Below are positions 18,476 to 26,278 of a stretch of 64,000 nucleotides of DNA, piece after piece (positions within the stretch are counted from its first letter, which is position 1; each line of letters starts with the position of its first letter). The translations under genes and the position numbers were made by a program. Under the pieces are notes generated by a model that was not told the origin of the DNA, searched no databases, and saw only the letters and a program-made list of their open reading frames with translations. Location of the stretch: positions 1 through 64,000 of the forward strand of contig CAWDHI010000007.1 of NCBI GenBank assembly GCA_963802095.1, in the 5' to 3' direction. Source of the stretch: CAVVEQ01 sp963802095. Its GTDB lineage: Bacteria > Chloroflexota > Anaerolineae > Anaerolineales > Anaerolineaceae.

Positions 18476-18967
18476 ATGACGAAATTCAGTTTAGAAGAGA
18501 AAGTAGCCGCGGTCAAAGCAGTACAAGCAGGAGAGAGTATCGCCAGGGTAGCCAGACAGTTTGGAATGAGTGAAAGGGTAGTGAGTAGAATTGTTCAGAT
18601 GGTGGAAGCGCATGGGGAAAGTGGTTTAGGGAATCGGGCATATCACTTGACGGCCGAGCAGAAATACCAAGTATTGATGTATATGCATCACAATAATCTT
18701 ACTTATCAGGAAGCGGGCATACAATTAGGGATAAGTGGATCATCAACAGTCTGGCAGTGGGAGCAAAGATACTTGCAAAATGGCATAGAGGGACTAAAGG
18801 ACAAGAAAAAGGGCAGAAAGCCAAGCATACCAAAGCCTAAACAGCCAAAGACCAGGGAAGAAGAATTACTGGATAGGATTCAATATCTTGAGGCAGAGAA
18901 TGCTTACCTAAAAAAATTGAACGCCTTGGTTGCAGAGCGGGAAAAGAGCGAAAGAGAGAACGGATAG
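18476..18967 (+). CDS. IS3-family transposase OrfA, copy 2
   Basis: Same protein as the OrfA of copy 1 except for Asn in place of Lys at residue 53, between the two HTH segments. The A7 slippery run lies at 18910-18916 in the same phase, so OrfAB fusion is expected here too. Start ATG chosen as in copy 1. Confidence 0.9.
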   Translation: MTKFSLEEKVAAVKAVQAGESIARVARQFGMSERVVSRIVQMVEAHGESGLGNRAYHLTAEQKYQVLMYMHHNNLTYQEAGIQLGISGSSTVWQWEQRYLQNGIEGLKDKKKGRKPSIPKPKQPKTREEELLDRIQYLEAENAYLKKLNALVAEREKSERENG

Positions 18968-19005
18968 CTGTTATCTCTGAGCTAAGGCGAGAATATCCAC
19001 TGGAA

Positions 19006-19812
19006 TTGCTTCTGATAATAGCGAAAGTCCCCAGAAGCAGCTATTATTATCACCTGAAACGACTCTCGGAGCCTCTAAAGCACAAGGATGAACGAGATGA
19101 GATCCTGAAAATATGCTTGGAGAATAAGGGCCGTTATGGATATCGGCGGGTAACGCTTGAATTGCGTCACAGAGGGTTTCAGACCAATCACAAGCTGGTC
19201 ATGAAGCTTATGAAGCAGGAAAAACTCACCTGTAAGTTACGACCCAAGAGATATCATGCTTATCGAGGTGAAGTGGGAAAAATCGCCCCCAACCTCTTGA
19301 AACGTAACTTTAGAGCTGAAAGACCCAATGCAAAATGGACAACAGACATCACAGAATTCAAGCTGTTTGGGCAAAAGCTTTACCTTTCGCCAATCATGGA
19401 CCTTTTCAATGGCGAGATTGTCAGTTACTCCCTTTCCAAGAGTCCAAGCTTTCACCAAGTTGCTGAAATGCTCAGGGATGCCTTCCAGAAAATCCCTGAC
19501 CATTCTGAATTGATACTGCACTCCGATCAGGGATGGCATTACCAAATGCGACCCTACCAAAAAATGCTCAAAGACAAAGGGATCAGACAAAGCATGTCTA
19601 GAAAAGGTAACTGCTATGATAATTGCGTAATGGAAAACTTCTTTGGCATACTAAAATCTGAGTTCTTCCACAATCAGAAGTTCTCCTCCCTGGATCACTT
19701 CACTAGTCAGTTAGGTGATTATGTCGATTATTACAATAATCGCCGAATAAAGGTTAAACTAAAAGGACTGAGCCCTGTTAAGTTCCGAACTCAGTCCTTT
19801 TTGTCACCTTAA
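19006..19812 (+). CDS. IS3-family transposase OrfB, copy 2
   Basis: Protein identical to the copy 1 OrfB, with the DDE residues in WTTDITEF, LHSDQGWHY and MENFFGILKSE. The frame is open upstream to the slippery run. Both copies therefore appear able to transpose. Confidence 0.92.
   Translation: MLLIIAKVPRSSYYYHLKRLSEPLKHKDERDEILKICLENKGRYGYRRVTLELRHRGFQTNHKLVMKLMKQEKLTCKLRPKRYHAYRGEVGKIAPNLLKRNFRAERPNAKWTTDITEFKLFGQKLYLSPIMDLFNGEIVSYSLSKSPSFHQVAEMLRDAFQKIPDHSELILHSDQGWHYQMRPYQKMLKDKGIRQSMSRKGNCYDNCVMENFFGILKSEFFHNQKFSSLDHFTSQLGDYVDYYNNRRIKVKLKGLSPVKFRTQSFLSP
19761..19802. terminator. Internal bidirectional terminator of IS copy 2
   Basis: Same 12-bp stem (AAAAGGACTGAG with CTCAGTCCTTTT) as in copy 1, at the 3' end of orfB. 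Confidence 0.75.
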
Positions 19813-19876
19813 TGCATGTCTAACAATTGGGGTGCACTACACATGCGCCGGTTTTTTGCTGTGAATGATCTTCGGG

Positions 19877-20782
19877 TTAGCCAACCATAATAACCACATT
19901 TCCCCTTTTTCTGCCGGTTTCCACATACCGGTGTGCCTCGGGCACCTGCTCGAGCGAGTATTCACGGTCAATGACCGATTTCAACTCCCCCGCTTCCACG
20001 AGGCGGATCAGGTATTCCAGGTCCTCCAGGGTTTCCTTTGTCGGTGAAGAGACCGAAACATGAACGCCCTGAAGTTTCAACGCCTTCTTCCATTTAGAGC
20101 GGGGCAATTTCCCAACGGCATCGAAAATGATATCGTAGGTTTCGTCGTTTTGGGTGAAATCCTCCTTGGTGTAATCGATCACCATTTGCGCCTCCAACGA
20201 CCTAACCAGTTCCATGTTGGCGGTGCTGCACACCCCGGTGACCTTTGCCCCCAGGTGACGGGCGACCTGTACGGCGTAGGTGCCCACTGACCCCGATGCG
20301 CCGTAGATCAGGATCTTCTTGCCCGGGCCAGCGTTGGCCTTGCGGAGAAGCTGCAGGGCGGTCATGGCTCCCACGGGGAGCGCTGCCGCTTCTCCGAATG
20401 ATAGGTTTTCCGGTATGCACCCCACCACCTGGTTTTTAGATCTCTGCGGCAGGCAGATGTATTCAGCATTCCCACCGGTGCTCTGCGCAGTGGTGGTCCC
20501 AAAGACACGGTCTCCTTTTTTGAAGAGCGTCACCGCTTCTCCAATCTCCTCGACCTCACCTGCCACCTCCACCCCCCAGATATCCTTGGCGCCGAATCCA
20601 AACATGGGAAAGAAGATTTTTTGCAGGAACTTTGGAATGCTGCGCAGTTTTACATCCCCGACCGTGACCGTCCCAGCGCGAACTTTGACCAGGATCTCAT
20701 CCGCCTTTGGGGCGGGTTTTGGCACTTCCCGGAGCGCGAGCACTTCGGGCGGGCCGGATTTGGTAAACACGATGGCTTTCAT
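19877..20782 (-). CDS. NAD(P)-dependent MDR oxidoreductase, zinc-free (quinone-reductase-like)
   Basis: Medium-chain reductase of 301 residues: GroES-like N-terminal half (TKSGPPEVLALREVPKPAPK) and Rossmann half with YGASGSVGTYAVQVARHLGA. The structural-zinc cysteine cluster is absent and no full catalytic zinc ligand set is seen, so it resembles quinone oxidoreductase/zeta-crystallin enzymes. It overlaps the following paralogue by 4 bases (20779-20782) and forms a two-gene unit. The terminal IVMVG is usual. Substrate unknown. Confidence 0.85.
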   Translation of the reverse strand: MKAIVFTKSGPPEVLALREVPKPAPKADEILVKVRAGTVTVGDVKLRSIPKFLQKIFFPMFGFGAKDIWGVEVAGEVEEIGEAVTLFKKGDRVFGTTTAQSTGGNAEYICLPQRSKNQVVGCIPENLSFGEAAALPVGAMTALQLLRKANAGPGKKILIYGASGSVGTYAVQVARHLGAKVTGVCSTANMELVRSLEAQMVIDYTKEDFTQNDETYDIIFDAVGKLPRSKWKKALKLQGVHVSVSSPTKETLEDLEYLIRLVEAGELKSVIDREYSLEQVPEAHRYVETGRKRGNVVIMVG

Positions 20783-21786
20783 TTTGATACCTCCATGGTA
20801 ATGATCACATTCCCTTGCTTAGTGCCTGACTCTGTATATCGATGCGCTTCAGCAGCCTGTTCCATGGGAAAGACTTTATCAACGATCGATTTGTATTTCC
20901 CTGTTTCGGCAAGACTTTTCACAAAGTTAAGATCATCTGCGCTCTCGGAAGAAAACGCGCAGATCACTTTTTGAGATTCAAAGAGGGAGGTCCACATCAT
21001 CTGGAGTACCGGTTTCATTTTGAAGCTGGTCAGCAAATACACTCCATTGGGCGTGAGGGCTTTTTTACAGCGTGAAAATGAGCTCTTGCCGAGAATATCG
21101 ATGATCAAATCGTAGGTCTTGCCGCTTCGGGTGAAATCTTCAGCGCTGTAATCGATCACGTGATCAGCGCCTAATGCTTTCACATACTCAAGTCTGGGCG
21201 TTCCGCACACACCGGTGACTTCCGCCCCGAAATTTCTGGCAAGTTGGACCATAGCCGACCCGATCCCGCCGCTGGCGCCGTTCACAAGCACCTTTTGCCC
21301 GGGGAGGATCTGCACTTTTCCGAGCAGATTGCGGGCGATGATCGCCCCGTACGGAACTGCCGCAGCTTCTTCGAAGGTCATGGAGGAAGGTTTCAGGGCG
21401 ACTGTTCCTGTTTCCGGGACGCATAGATATTCTGCATACGCACCGAAATTCAACCCCGTGTATCCAAAAACCTGGTCTCCCACGTTGAAACGGGTCACTT
21501 CACTGCCCTTCCCCTCAACCAACCCGCAAAACTCGCTCCCGAGAATTCCCTTCTTCGGTTTCATACAGCCTAATGTGAGGCGCGTGACCAATTTTAGGAT
21601 CGGGAGCATATAAAACTTCTCGGCGGGGAGGTAGCGGATATTCCTGGCGACCAGGTCACCGAAGCTAACCGGGGACGCATAATTCCGTACCAGTATTTCA
21701 TTGTTTTTAGGCGCTGGTTTTTCCACCTCTTTCAACGCAAGTACTTCCGGTGGGCCGTATTTTTCATAAACGATGGCTTTCATCAC
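20779..21786 (-). CDS. NAD(P)-dependent MDR oxidoreductase, paralogue of the downstream gene
   Basis: A 335-residue zinc-free MDR protein with N-terminal YEKYGPPEVLALKEVEKPAP, the cofactor motif NGASGGIGSAMVQLARNFGA, and the C-terminal block DKVFPMEQAAEAHRYTESG. The shared N-terminal and C-terminal segments show that it arose by tandem duplication with the 19877-20782 gene. It is translationally coupled to it by an ATGA overlap. An XRE regulator lies 32 bases upstream on the same strand, so the four genes from 22512 to 19877 may be co-transcribed. Confidence 0.85.
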   Translation of the reverse strand: MMKAIVYEKYGPPEVLALKEVEKPAPKNNEILVRNYASPVSFGDLVARNIRYLPAEKFYMLPILKLVTRLTLGCMKPKKGILGSEFCGLVEGKGSEVTRFNVGDQVFGYTGLNFGAYAEYLCVPETGTVALKPSSMTFEEAAAVPYGAIIARNLLGKVQILPGQKVLVNGASGGIGSAMVQLARNFGAEVTGVCGTPRLEYVKALGADHVIDYSAEDFTRSGKTYDLIIDILGKSSFSRCKKALTPNGVYLLTSFKMKPVLQMMWTSLFESQKVICAFSSESADDLNFVKSLAETGKYKSIVDKVFPMEQAAEAHRYTESGTKQGNVIITMEVSK

Positions 21787-21818
21787 ATTTTCCTTTAAAC
21801 TATATTTTTGATTATTAA

Positions 21819-22058
21819 CTATTCTTTGATTTCTGCCGAATTATCTGCGATGGTGTATGTGAACACCTCTTCCAAAGGAACTCCGAAGACAAGAGCGATC
21901 TTGAAGGCCAGCTCCAGCGAGGGGGAGTACTTGGCGCTTTCGATGGCGTTGATGGTCTGCCGCGTGACGCCTGTCTTCTCCGCCAGCTCCTCCTGGGTCA
22001 TCTCGTTCTGGAAGAATCGCAGCTTGCGGATATTGTTGCGGACCTGGCGCTTTTCCAT
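21819..22058 (-). CDS. XRE-family transcriptional regulator
   Basis: A minimal 79-residue repressor made almost entirely of a Cro/CI-type helix-turn-helix: MTQEELAEKTGVTRQTINAI supplies both helices, and the tail SLELAFKIALVFGVPLEEVF is typical of YozG/YgzD-like regulators. It begins one base after the stop codon of the membrane protein gene upstream, the common two-gene arrangement of XRE regulator plus DUF2178-like membrane partner. The palindrome at 22547-22560 is a likely operator. Confidence 0.9.
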   Translation of the reverse strand: MEKRQVRNNIRKLRFFQNEMTQEELAEKTGVTRQTINAIESAKYSPSLELAFKIALVFGVPLEEVFTYTIADNSAEIKE

Positions 22059-22059
22059 A

Positions 22060-22512
22060 TCAAACCCCCCTTCGATAGCGCACGAGCTGGGAGATATCCC
22101 CCACGACCTGTGCCAGCAGGGAGAAGAAAACGATCAGGCTGAACATCATCAGGGCGGGCTGACCGAACACGAAGCTGAGCATGGCAACAAATACACCCAG
22201 AGAAAAAACGATGTAGGATGCGTACTCGCCTTTCAGCTCGATCAGCTTATCGCGTTCATCTTCCACCATCGGTTCGCCATCCCCTTTTCCGGTTTTGATC
22301 GCATAAGCTACATTGGAGCCAATGTAGGTGAGGATCGTTCCAACAATGACCACCACGATCCCGGCGACGATGACCGTTCCCCACAGGCGGAAGATCGTGG
22401 TTTGATCCAGGCCTACGGTTTGATACATTCTGATCCAGTTGACCAGGTAATACCCCAGCAGAAGGCTGAAACATGCCAGGGCGACAACAATGTGTTTTTC
22501 TCGTGAAGACAT
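22060..22512 (-). CDS. Four-helix membrane protein paired with XRE regulator
   Basis: A 150-residue integral membrane protein with four predicted helices (about residues 8-27, 43-68, 97-116, 120-140) and a charged loop VEDERDKLIELKGE between helices 2 and 3, a pattern found in DUF2178-type proteins encoded next to small XRE regulators. Function unknown. It is the first gene behind the promoter on the minus strand at 22566-22594. Confidence 0.75.
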   Translation of the reverse strand: MSSREKHIVVALACFSLLLGYYLVNWIRMYQTVGLDQTTIFRLWGTVIVAGIVVVIVGTILTYIGSNVAYAIKTGKGDGEPMVEDERDKLIELKGEYASYIVFSLGVFVAMLSFVFGQPALMMFSLIVFFSLLAQVVGDISQLVRYRRGV

Positions 22513-22546
22513 TTTAATCTCCTTTTGTATGATAGAAATTACTTGG

Positions 22547-22594
22547 TGTAATTAATTACATACATAATATAACAAAAACTTTACAAGATGTCAA
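22547..22594 (-). promoter_or_regulatory. Promoter and operator of the XRE/membrane-protein unit
   Basis: On the minus strand TTGACA (complement of 22589-22594) and TATATT (complement of 22566-22571) are separated by exactly 17 bases. Just downstream, around the expected start of transcription, lies the perfect palindrome TGTAATTAATTACA (22547-22560). This fits repression by the XRE protein encoded in the same unit. Confidence 0.75.
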
Positions 22595-22644
22595 GTATAA
22601 TATACATACGAATTTTCACCAATCGCCTGTGGAAAAATCAAAAA

Positions 22645-22663
22645 CGACCGGGATTAGCGGTCG
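22645..22663 (-). terminator. Terminator downstream of the 22749-23114 gene
   Basis: CGACCG and CGGTCG form a 6-bp stem with a 7-base loop. On the minus strand it is followed by TTTTTGATTTTT. It ends the surE-side transcript before the XRE promoter region. Confidence 0.75.
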
Positions 22664-22748
22664 GCAGGTCGATGGGGGAATTTATTTCGAAAACGCCTGA
22701 GCGGGGGGCTGTTGAACCTAAGCCAGGCTCATTCCCACCGCCGGTTGA

Positions 22749-23114
22749 TCAGACCCAGCTCCAGGCATACCAAATTGTGACCAGGTTGAAACCCAAGCCG
22801 ACCACGATGAGGAATTTATCATAGACCGAAGGGTAGGTGGGCAACCCGATGAGGTTGAAGACGAAAAAGAAAATGGCGGCGATGATATTCACCCAGCGGA
22901 TCGCCGGGTAGGGAACCACGAGGGTCAGGAAGACCATCAGGATGGGGATTAGCATCAGCGCGGCGACGCCTGTCCACATACCACCGGTGAACTTCCGGAT
23001 CTCATTCTCCATCCGCTGGGTATCCCCGCTGAAGATGCGCAGCACGTCGCCCAGCAGGTAGGTGAGCATCAGAGCCACCCAGGTTCCTGAAAGGATGATC
23101 CTCATCGAATCCAT
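22749..23114 (-). CDS. Small four-helix membrane protein of unknown function
   Basis: About 121 residues with four hydrophobic segments (starting RIILSGTWVALMLTYLL). The short loop with DVLRIFSGDTQRM between helices 1 and 2 is the only clearly polar stretch. The ATG at 23114 is chosen because GAGGAGG lies 6 bases upstream; that places the start inside the surE stop region (12 bases downstream of the surE end in reverse), so translation is probably coupled. The length and helix pattern resemble DUF6326-like proteins, but I cannot name a function. Confidence 0.65.
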   Translation of the reverse strand: MDSMRIILSGTWVALMLTYLLGDVLRIFSGDTQRMENEIRKFTGGMWTGVAALMLIPILMVFLTLVVPYPAIRWVNIIAAIFFFVFNLIGLPTYPSVYDKFLIVVGLGFNLVTIWYAWSWV

Positions 23115-23124
23115 ACCAGCCTCC

Positions 23125-23958
23125 TCAAGAGCCACCTTTTGCCGCCCTCAACTGCTTCTCCAGCGCTTTCAGATCCACCCGCGCGGTCATATCGAGCGTC
23201 AACGGGGTGACCGAGACGACCTTATCGAACAGGAAGGCATGGATATCCGAATCCGGGGAGACTTCGCCGGGGAGGATGGTGATATCCGCCAGCACTTTCG
23301 TCTTTGAATCGTATCCGCCCTCGCGTTCCACATACGGCTTGAAATACCGAAAGTCTGCCAGGCAGGTGATGCGCCAGGGCGTTTCGGGGGTGGCGCTGCG
23401 CGGAACGTTCACGTTCACCAGGTCCACACCCTTCGGGAAGCGCTTCTCCAGCAGCATACCCGCTACCAGCCGGGTGAAGTGCCCCGCCACGGAGAAATCC
23501 ACCTCGCTGGAGTGGCTGAGGTAAGCGGTGAGCACGTCCTTGAGCTGCAGCGAGACCGCCATGGAGGGGATGCCCAGCGCTGCGCCTTCGATGGCCGCCC
23601 CCACCGTGCCGGACATGGTGATATCGGTGCCCGGGTTCTCGCCATAATTGATCCCCGAAACCACCAGGTCGGGTTTTTCGGGCAGGATCTCCAGCACGGC
23701 GTGCATCACCGCCGCGGTGGGCGTGCCGCCCACGGCATAGACCGTCCAATCCTGCCCGTTCACGCTCAGCTTCGAAGGCTCGATGCGCCCGTCGAAATCC
23801 ACCGGCAGGCTGCGCCCGGCACCCGAGGATTGCTCGCGCGGAGCGGCGACCGTCACATACCCGAGCTGGCCCAGCGCTTCCGCCGCAGCCCACAACCCCG
23901 GGGATTGGATGCCGTCGTCGTTTGTCAGCAGGATCTGCTTTTTCTTCTCAGTCATCAT
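23125..23958 (-). CDS. surE: 5'/3'-nucleotidase SurE
   Basis: Metal-dependent nucleoside monophosphate phosphatase. The 277-residue protein opens with the metal site LLTNDDGIQSPGLW, followed by APREQSSGAGRSLP, and contains the active-site block VVSGINYGENPGTDITMSG and GAAIEGAALGIPSMAVSL. All catalytic Asp and Asn positions are present. Its start overlaps the stop of the GT39 gene by 4 bases (ATGA), so both are in one transcript with the small membrane protein downstream. Confidence 0.95.
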   Translation of the reverse strand: MMTEKKKQILLTNDDGIQSPGLWAAAEALGQLGYVTVAAPREQSSGAGRSLPVDFDGRIEPSKLSVNGQDWTVYAVGGTPTAAVMHAVLEILPEKPDLVVSGINYGENPGTDITMSGTVGAAIEGAALGIPSMAVSLQLKDVLTAYLSHSSEVDFSVAGHFTRLVAGMLLEKRFPKGVDLVNVNVPRSATPETPWRITCLADFRYFKPYVEREGGYDSKTKVLADITILPGEVSPDSDIHAFLFDKVVSVTPLTLDMTARVDLKALEKQLRAAKGGS

Positions 23959-26180
23959 TCCTCCTCTCCCGAAAGCAGCTCAACATCCCAGATGTGCACG
24001 AAGCCCTTCTCGGGGGAGAGCATGTTTTCCACCGCGATCTCCAGGCTTTTTACGGTTTGAATTCCATCAAAATCAACCCGCACCTTTTTAAACCCGTCGC
24101 TCTGCCCGGCAGAATAAGTATAGACCTGCTTTTGCTGCGGATCCTGCCCGTTGACCGTGGCGGTGACCGTCACCGGCTCGGAGCCGACCAGGACGCTGAT
24201 CCCCTTCAGCAGGACGGCCTGCGGAAAGCCCAGGCTGACCGCGAGAGGGTTAATCTCCGCCGAGCGGATGAAGGTATTGGGGTTGCCATCGAAGAGGTTG
24301 CCGATCCGGCCATCGCTTAGGGCGGTGTAGGTCGCCTCCAGGTCCATGCCGTTCCAGACTGCGCCGCTTTCCACCGGCTGCGAAAAGGCGGCGATACCCG
24401 CCAGCAGGTTCTGCTTCACCTCCGGTTTGAACTGAAGCCGGACAAAGCGGAAACACGGGCTGCCATCCGGGCAGGGGAGGGTCTTCTCCACCGCTATCTT
24501 TTCGTAATCGCCGGAATCCACCAGGCGCTGGTATTCCCCGGGGATGACCACAAAGGTGAGGTCCTCGCCACCGGCGATGCGGTCGGGCATCTGGTCGGGG
24601 GTGGCAAGGTCCACCGGCGCACCGGGCGGGATGAAGAAGCGCTGCAGGGAATCGGCCTGGAAGATCCAGCCGCCGGAGATATACACCTTCGTCTCCGGGT
24701 GCTCCTGCGAGTAGGCCAGCGCTTCCCGGAAGACCTGGTTGGGCCCGTACTGGATGCCGCTGATACCATAATCCTGCCACCACAAGGGGCCGCGGGTGAG
24801 CGCATCTGCGAGCATGTAGATCTGCCCCCCGCCGAGGAGCAGCACCAGGACGGCCGTGATCCACCCGCGGCGGAACCGCTTTGAATCCAGCCAGTCCGCG
24901 CCTGCCTCCAACCCCAGCAGGATCAACCAGCCGTAGGATAAAACAGCCACCAGGGCACGGGTGACCTCCGTCTTGAGCAGCGCACCAGCCACCGGGGCAG
25001 AAAGCAGCGGCATGAGCACCGCCAGGAACTCCGGCAGCGAGCGTCTGCGGACGAGGCGCACCGCGCCCCACACCGCGAAGGGTAGAAAGATGGGTAGGAT
25101 GTGCCCGTAGCCCTTCATAAGGTAGCGGATATCCTCGGATACCTTGGGCGTAAACCAATAGAATGGATTGAGCACCTGGAGGTAATTTCCCAGCAAGGTA
25201 TTAAATTTATCGTAAGCCGGCAAATCCTTCAACAGAAATGCGTCGTAATGTTGGGCAGCGCCTATATACAGATCGGGGTGAAAGCGCACAAAATTAATCA
25301 TTGGGGCGGCCAGAAGCAGCAGCAGGCCGAGCGCGGGCAGGGCGGTCTTCCAGCTGCGGATGTGGGTTTTAATATCGATCAGCGCCAGCGCCAGGATGGT
25401 GAGCACCACCACCGCCTCGCCGGGCAGGTAGGCATAGAATGCCATCGCCATCAGCACCACCGAGGCATACAGCCAGGGCACCCTGCCGGCGCGGTAGAGG
25501 AAGTAGTAGTAGAGCGCCCCGGCGTAGAGCGCGGCCATCTGGGCGGTCTCGAAGGCCGTGCGCGAGAGCAGGAACCAGGCCGGGATGACGCCCATCAGGA
25601 AGGCACCCGCCCACCAGAGCTTCAGCTTGAAGAGGTCGCGGGCAAGCAGGGAGAACCAGATCACCCCCGCCAGGGAGAGCAGCGCCCCCACCCCGCGCGC
25701 TACCCATACGGATTTGCCGAAAGCCAGCAACGGCAGCACCTGCAGGTAGACGGTGGTGCCGAGTGAATATTTACCATCGTTGAAGAAGAGCGGGGGCAGG
25801 AAATAACCTTTGTAGTCGAAGCCCAGGTCGCGGACCAGATCCAGCGCGCGCAGGGAGGTGAGGGCTTCATCGCAGGCAAAGTAGATGGGGAAATCCGGCA
25901 GATGGATGAAGCGGGTGAGGGTGAAGAGCGCGCAGCCGAGGATGAAGAGCCCCATTGGCGAGAAGGCTGCCTTGAAGAACGCGCTCACCTTCGGGCGCCG
26001 GAAGAACGCGCGGATCGCCGCCGCGGTGCGGGCGAAGAAACCAGGCTTTTTCGCCGGCGCGGGTATGCCCGGTTTGGCATCCTGCGGGGGAGCCTCCACG
26101 CGGATGGAGATCGAGAGCGAATCGCCCGGCTTCACCCGCAGGACGTTTTCTTCTTTCTTTGGAGCGGATCTTTTCGCCAA
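23955..26180 (-). CDS. GT39-like membrane glycosyltransferase with discoidin-like tail
   Basis: A 741-residue GT-C protein. A basic cytoplasmic N-terminus (about 1-80) precedes about eleven hydrophobic segments. After the first of these, the loop FPIYFACDEALTSLRALDL carries the acidic catalytic motif of ArnT/PMT-like enzymes, which transfer sugars from polyprenyl phosphate carriers on the outer face of the membrane. The last 140 residues form a soluble domain with LFDGNPNTFIRS and a closing VHIWDVELL, which looks like an F5/8-type (discoidin) beta-sandwich. Such a fusion is uncommon. It is coupled to surE. Confidence 0.75.
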   Translation of the reverse strand: MAKRSAPKKEENVLRVKPGDSLSISIRVEAPPQDAKPGIPAPAKKPGFFARTAAAIRAFFRRPKVSAFFKAAFSPMGLFILGCALFTLTRFIHLPDFPIYFACDEALTSLRALDLVRDLGFDYKGYFLPPLFFNDGKYSLGTTVYLQVLPLLAFGKSVWVARGVGALLSLAGVIWFSLLARDLFKLKLWWAGAFLMGVIPAWFLLSRTAFETAQMAALYAGALYYYFLYRAGRVPWLYASVVLMAMAFYAYLPGEAVVVLTILALALIDIKTHIRSWKTALPALGLLLLLAAPMINFVRFHPDLYIGAAQHYDAFLLKDLPAYDKFNTLLGNYLQVLNPFYWFTPKVSEDIRYLMKGYGHILPIFLPFAVWGAVRLVRRRSLPEFLAVLMPLLSAPVAGALLKTEVTRALVAVLSYGWLILLGLEAGADWLDSKRFRRGWITAVLVLLLGGGQIYMLADALTRGPLWWQDYGISGIQYGPNQVFREALAYSQEHPETKVYISGGWIFQADSLQRFFIPPGAPVDLATPDQMPDRIAGGEDLTFVVIPGEYQRLVDSGDYEKIAVEKTLPCPDGSPCFRFVRLQFKPEVKQNLLAGIAAFSQPVESGAVWNGMDLEATYTALSDGRIGNLFDGNPNTFIRSAEINPLAVSLGFPQAVLLKGISVLVGSEPVTVTATVNGQDPQQKQVYTYSAGQSDGFKKVRVDFDGIQTVKSLEIAVENMLSPEKGFVHIWDVELLSGEEE

Positions 26181-26226
26181 TCTGATTTTCCCTTGCTGAA
26201 ATTATAGCCCAGGAAGGGCAAAAGAA

Positions 26227-26250
26227 CCGCCCCGGGGTGAGCCGGGGCGG
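26227..26250 (-). terminator. Terminator of the giant beta-helix gene
   Basis: The perfect 9-bp stem CCGCCCCGG/CCGGGGCGG has a 6-base loop (GGTGAG). On the minus strand TTCTTTT follows. It lies about 30 bases after the stop codon at 26279. Confidence 0.7.
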
Positions 26251-26278
26251 GTGTATTCGATTCGCGCGAGGGAAAAGA

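Larger units (their letters stand above)
18422..19841 (+). mobile_element. IS3-family insertion sequence, copy 2
   Basis: A second full 1420-bp copy in the same orientation as copy 1, with the same ends and flanked by the 4-bp direct repeat CATG at 18418-18421 and 19842-19845. The different duplications of the two copies show two separate insertions rather than the ends of a composite transposon. The only difference noticed is T at 18634. Confidence 0.93.
18405..19857 (+). terminator. Terminator hairpin split by IS copy 2
   Basis: The left arm is A7 plus CCGGC (18405-18416) and the right arm GCCGG plus TTTTTT (19847-19857). Removing the element and one target repeat restores a stem flanked by A and T tracts, i.e. 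a bidirectional terminator with loop ACATGC. The insertion occupies exactly the central CATG of that loop. It lies between the convergent CBS gene and an MDR oxidoreductase. Confidence 0.88.

Noticed and set aside
2733..19841. Composite transposon formed by the two IS3-family copies
   Set aside because: Each copy has its own, different 4-bp duplication (TCAT and CATG) and each sits in its own restored terminator, so they inserted separately.
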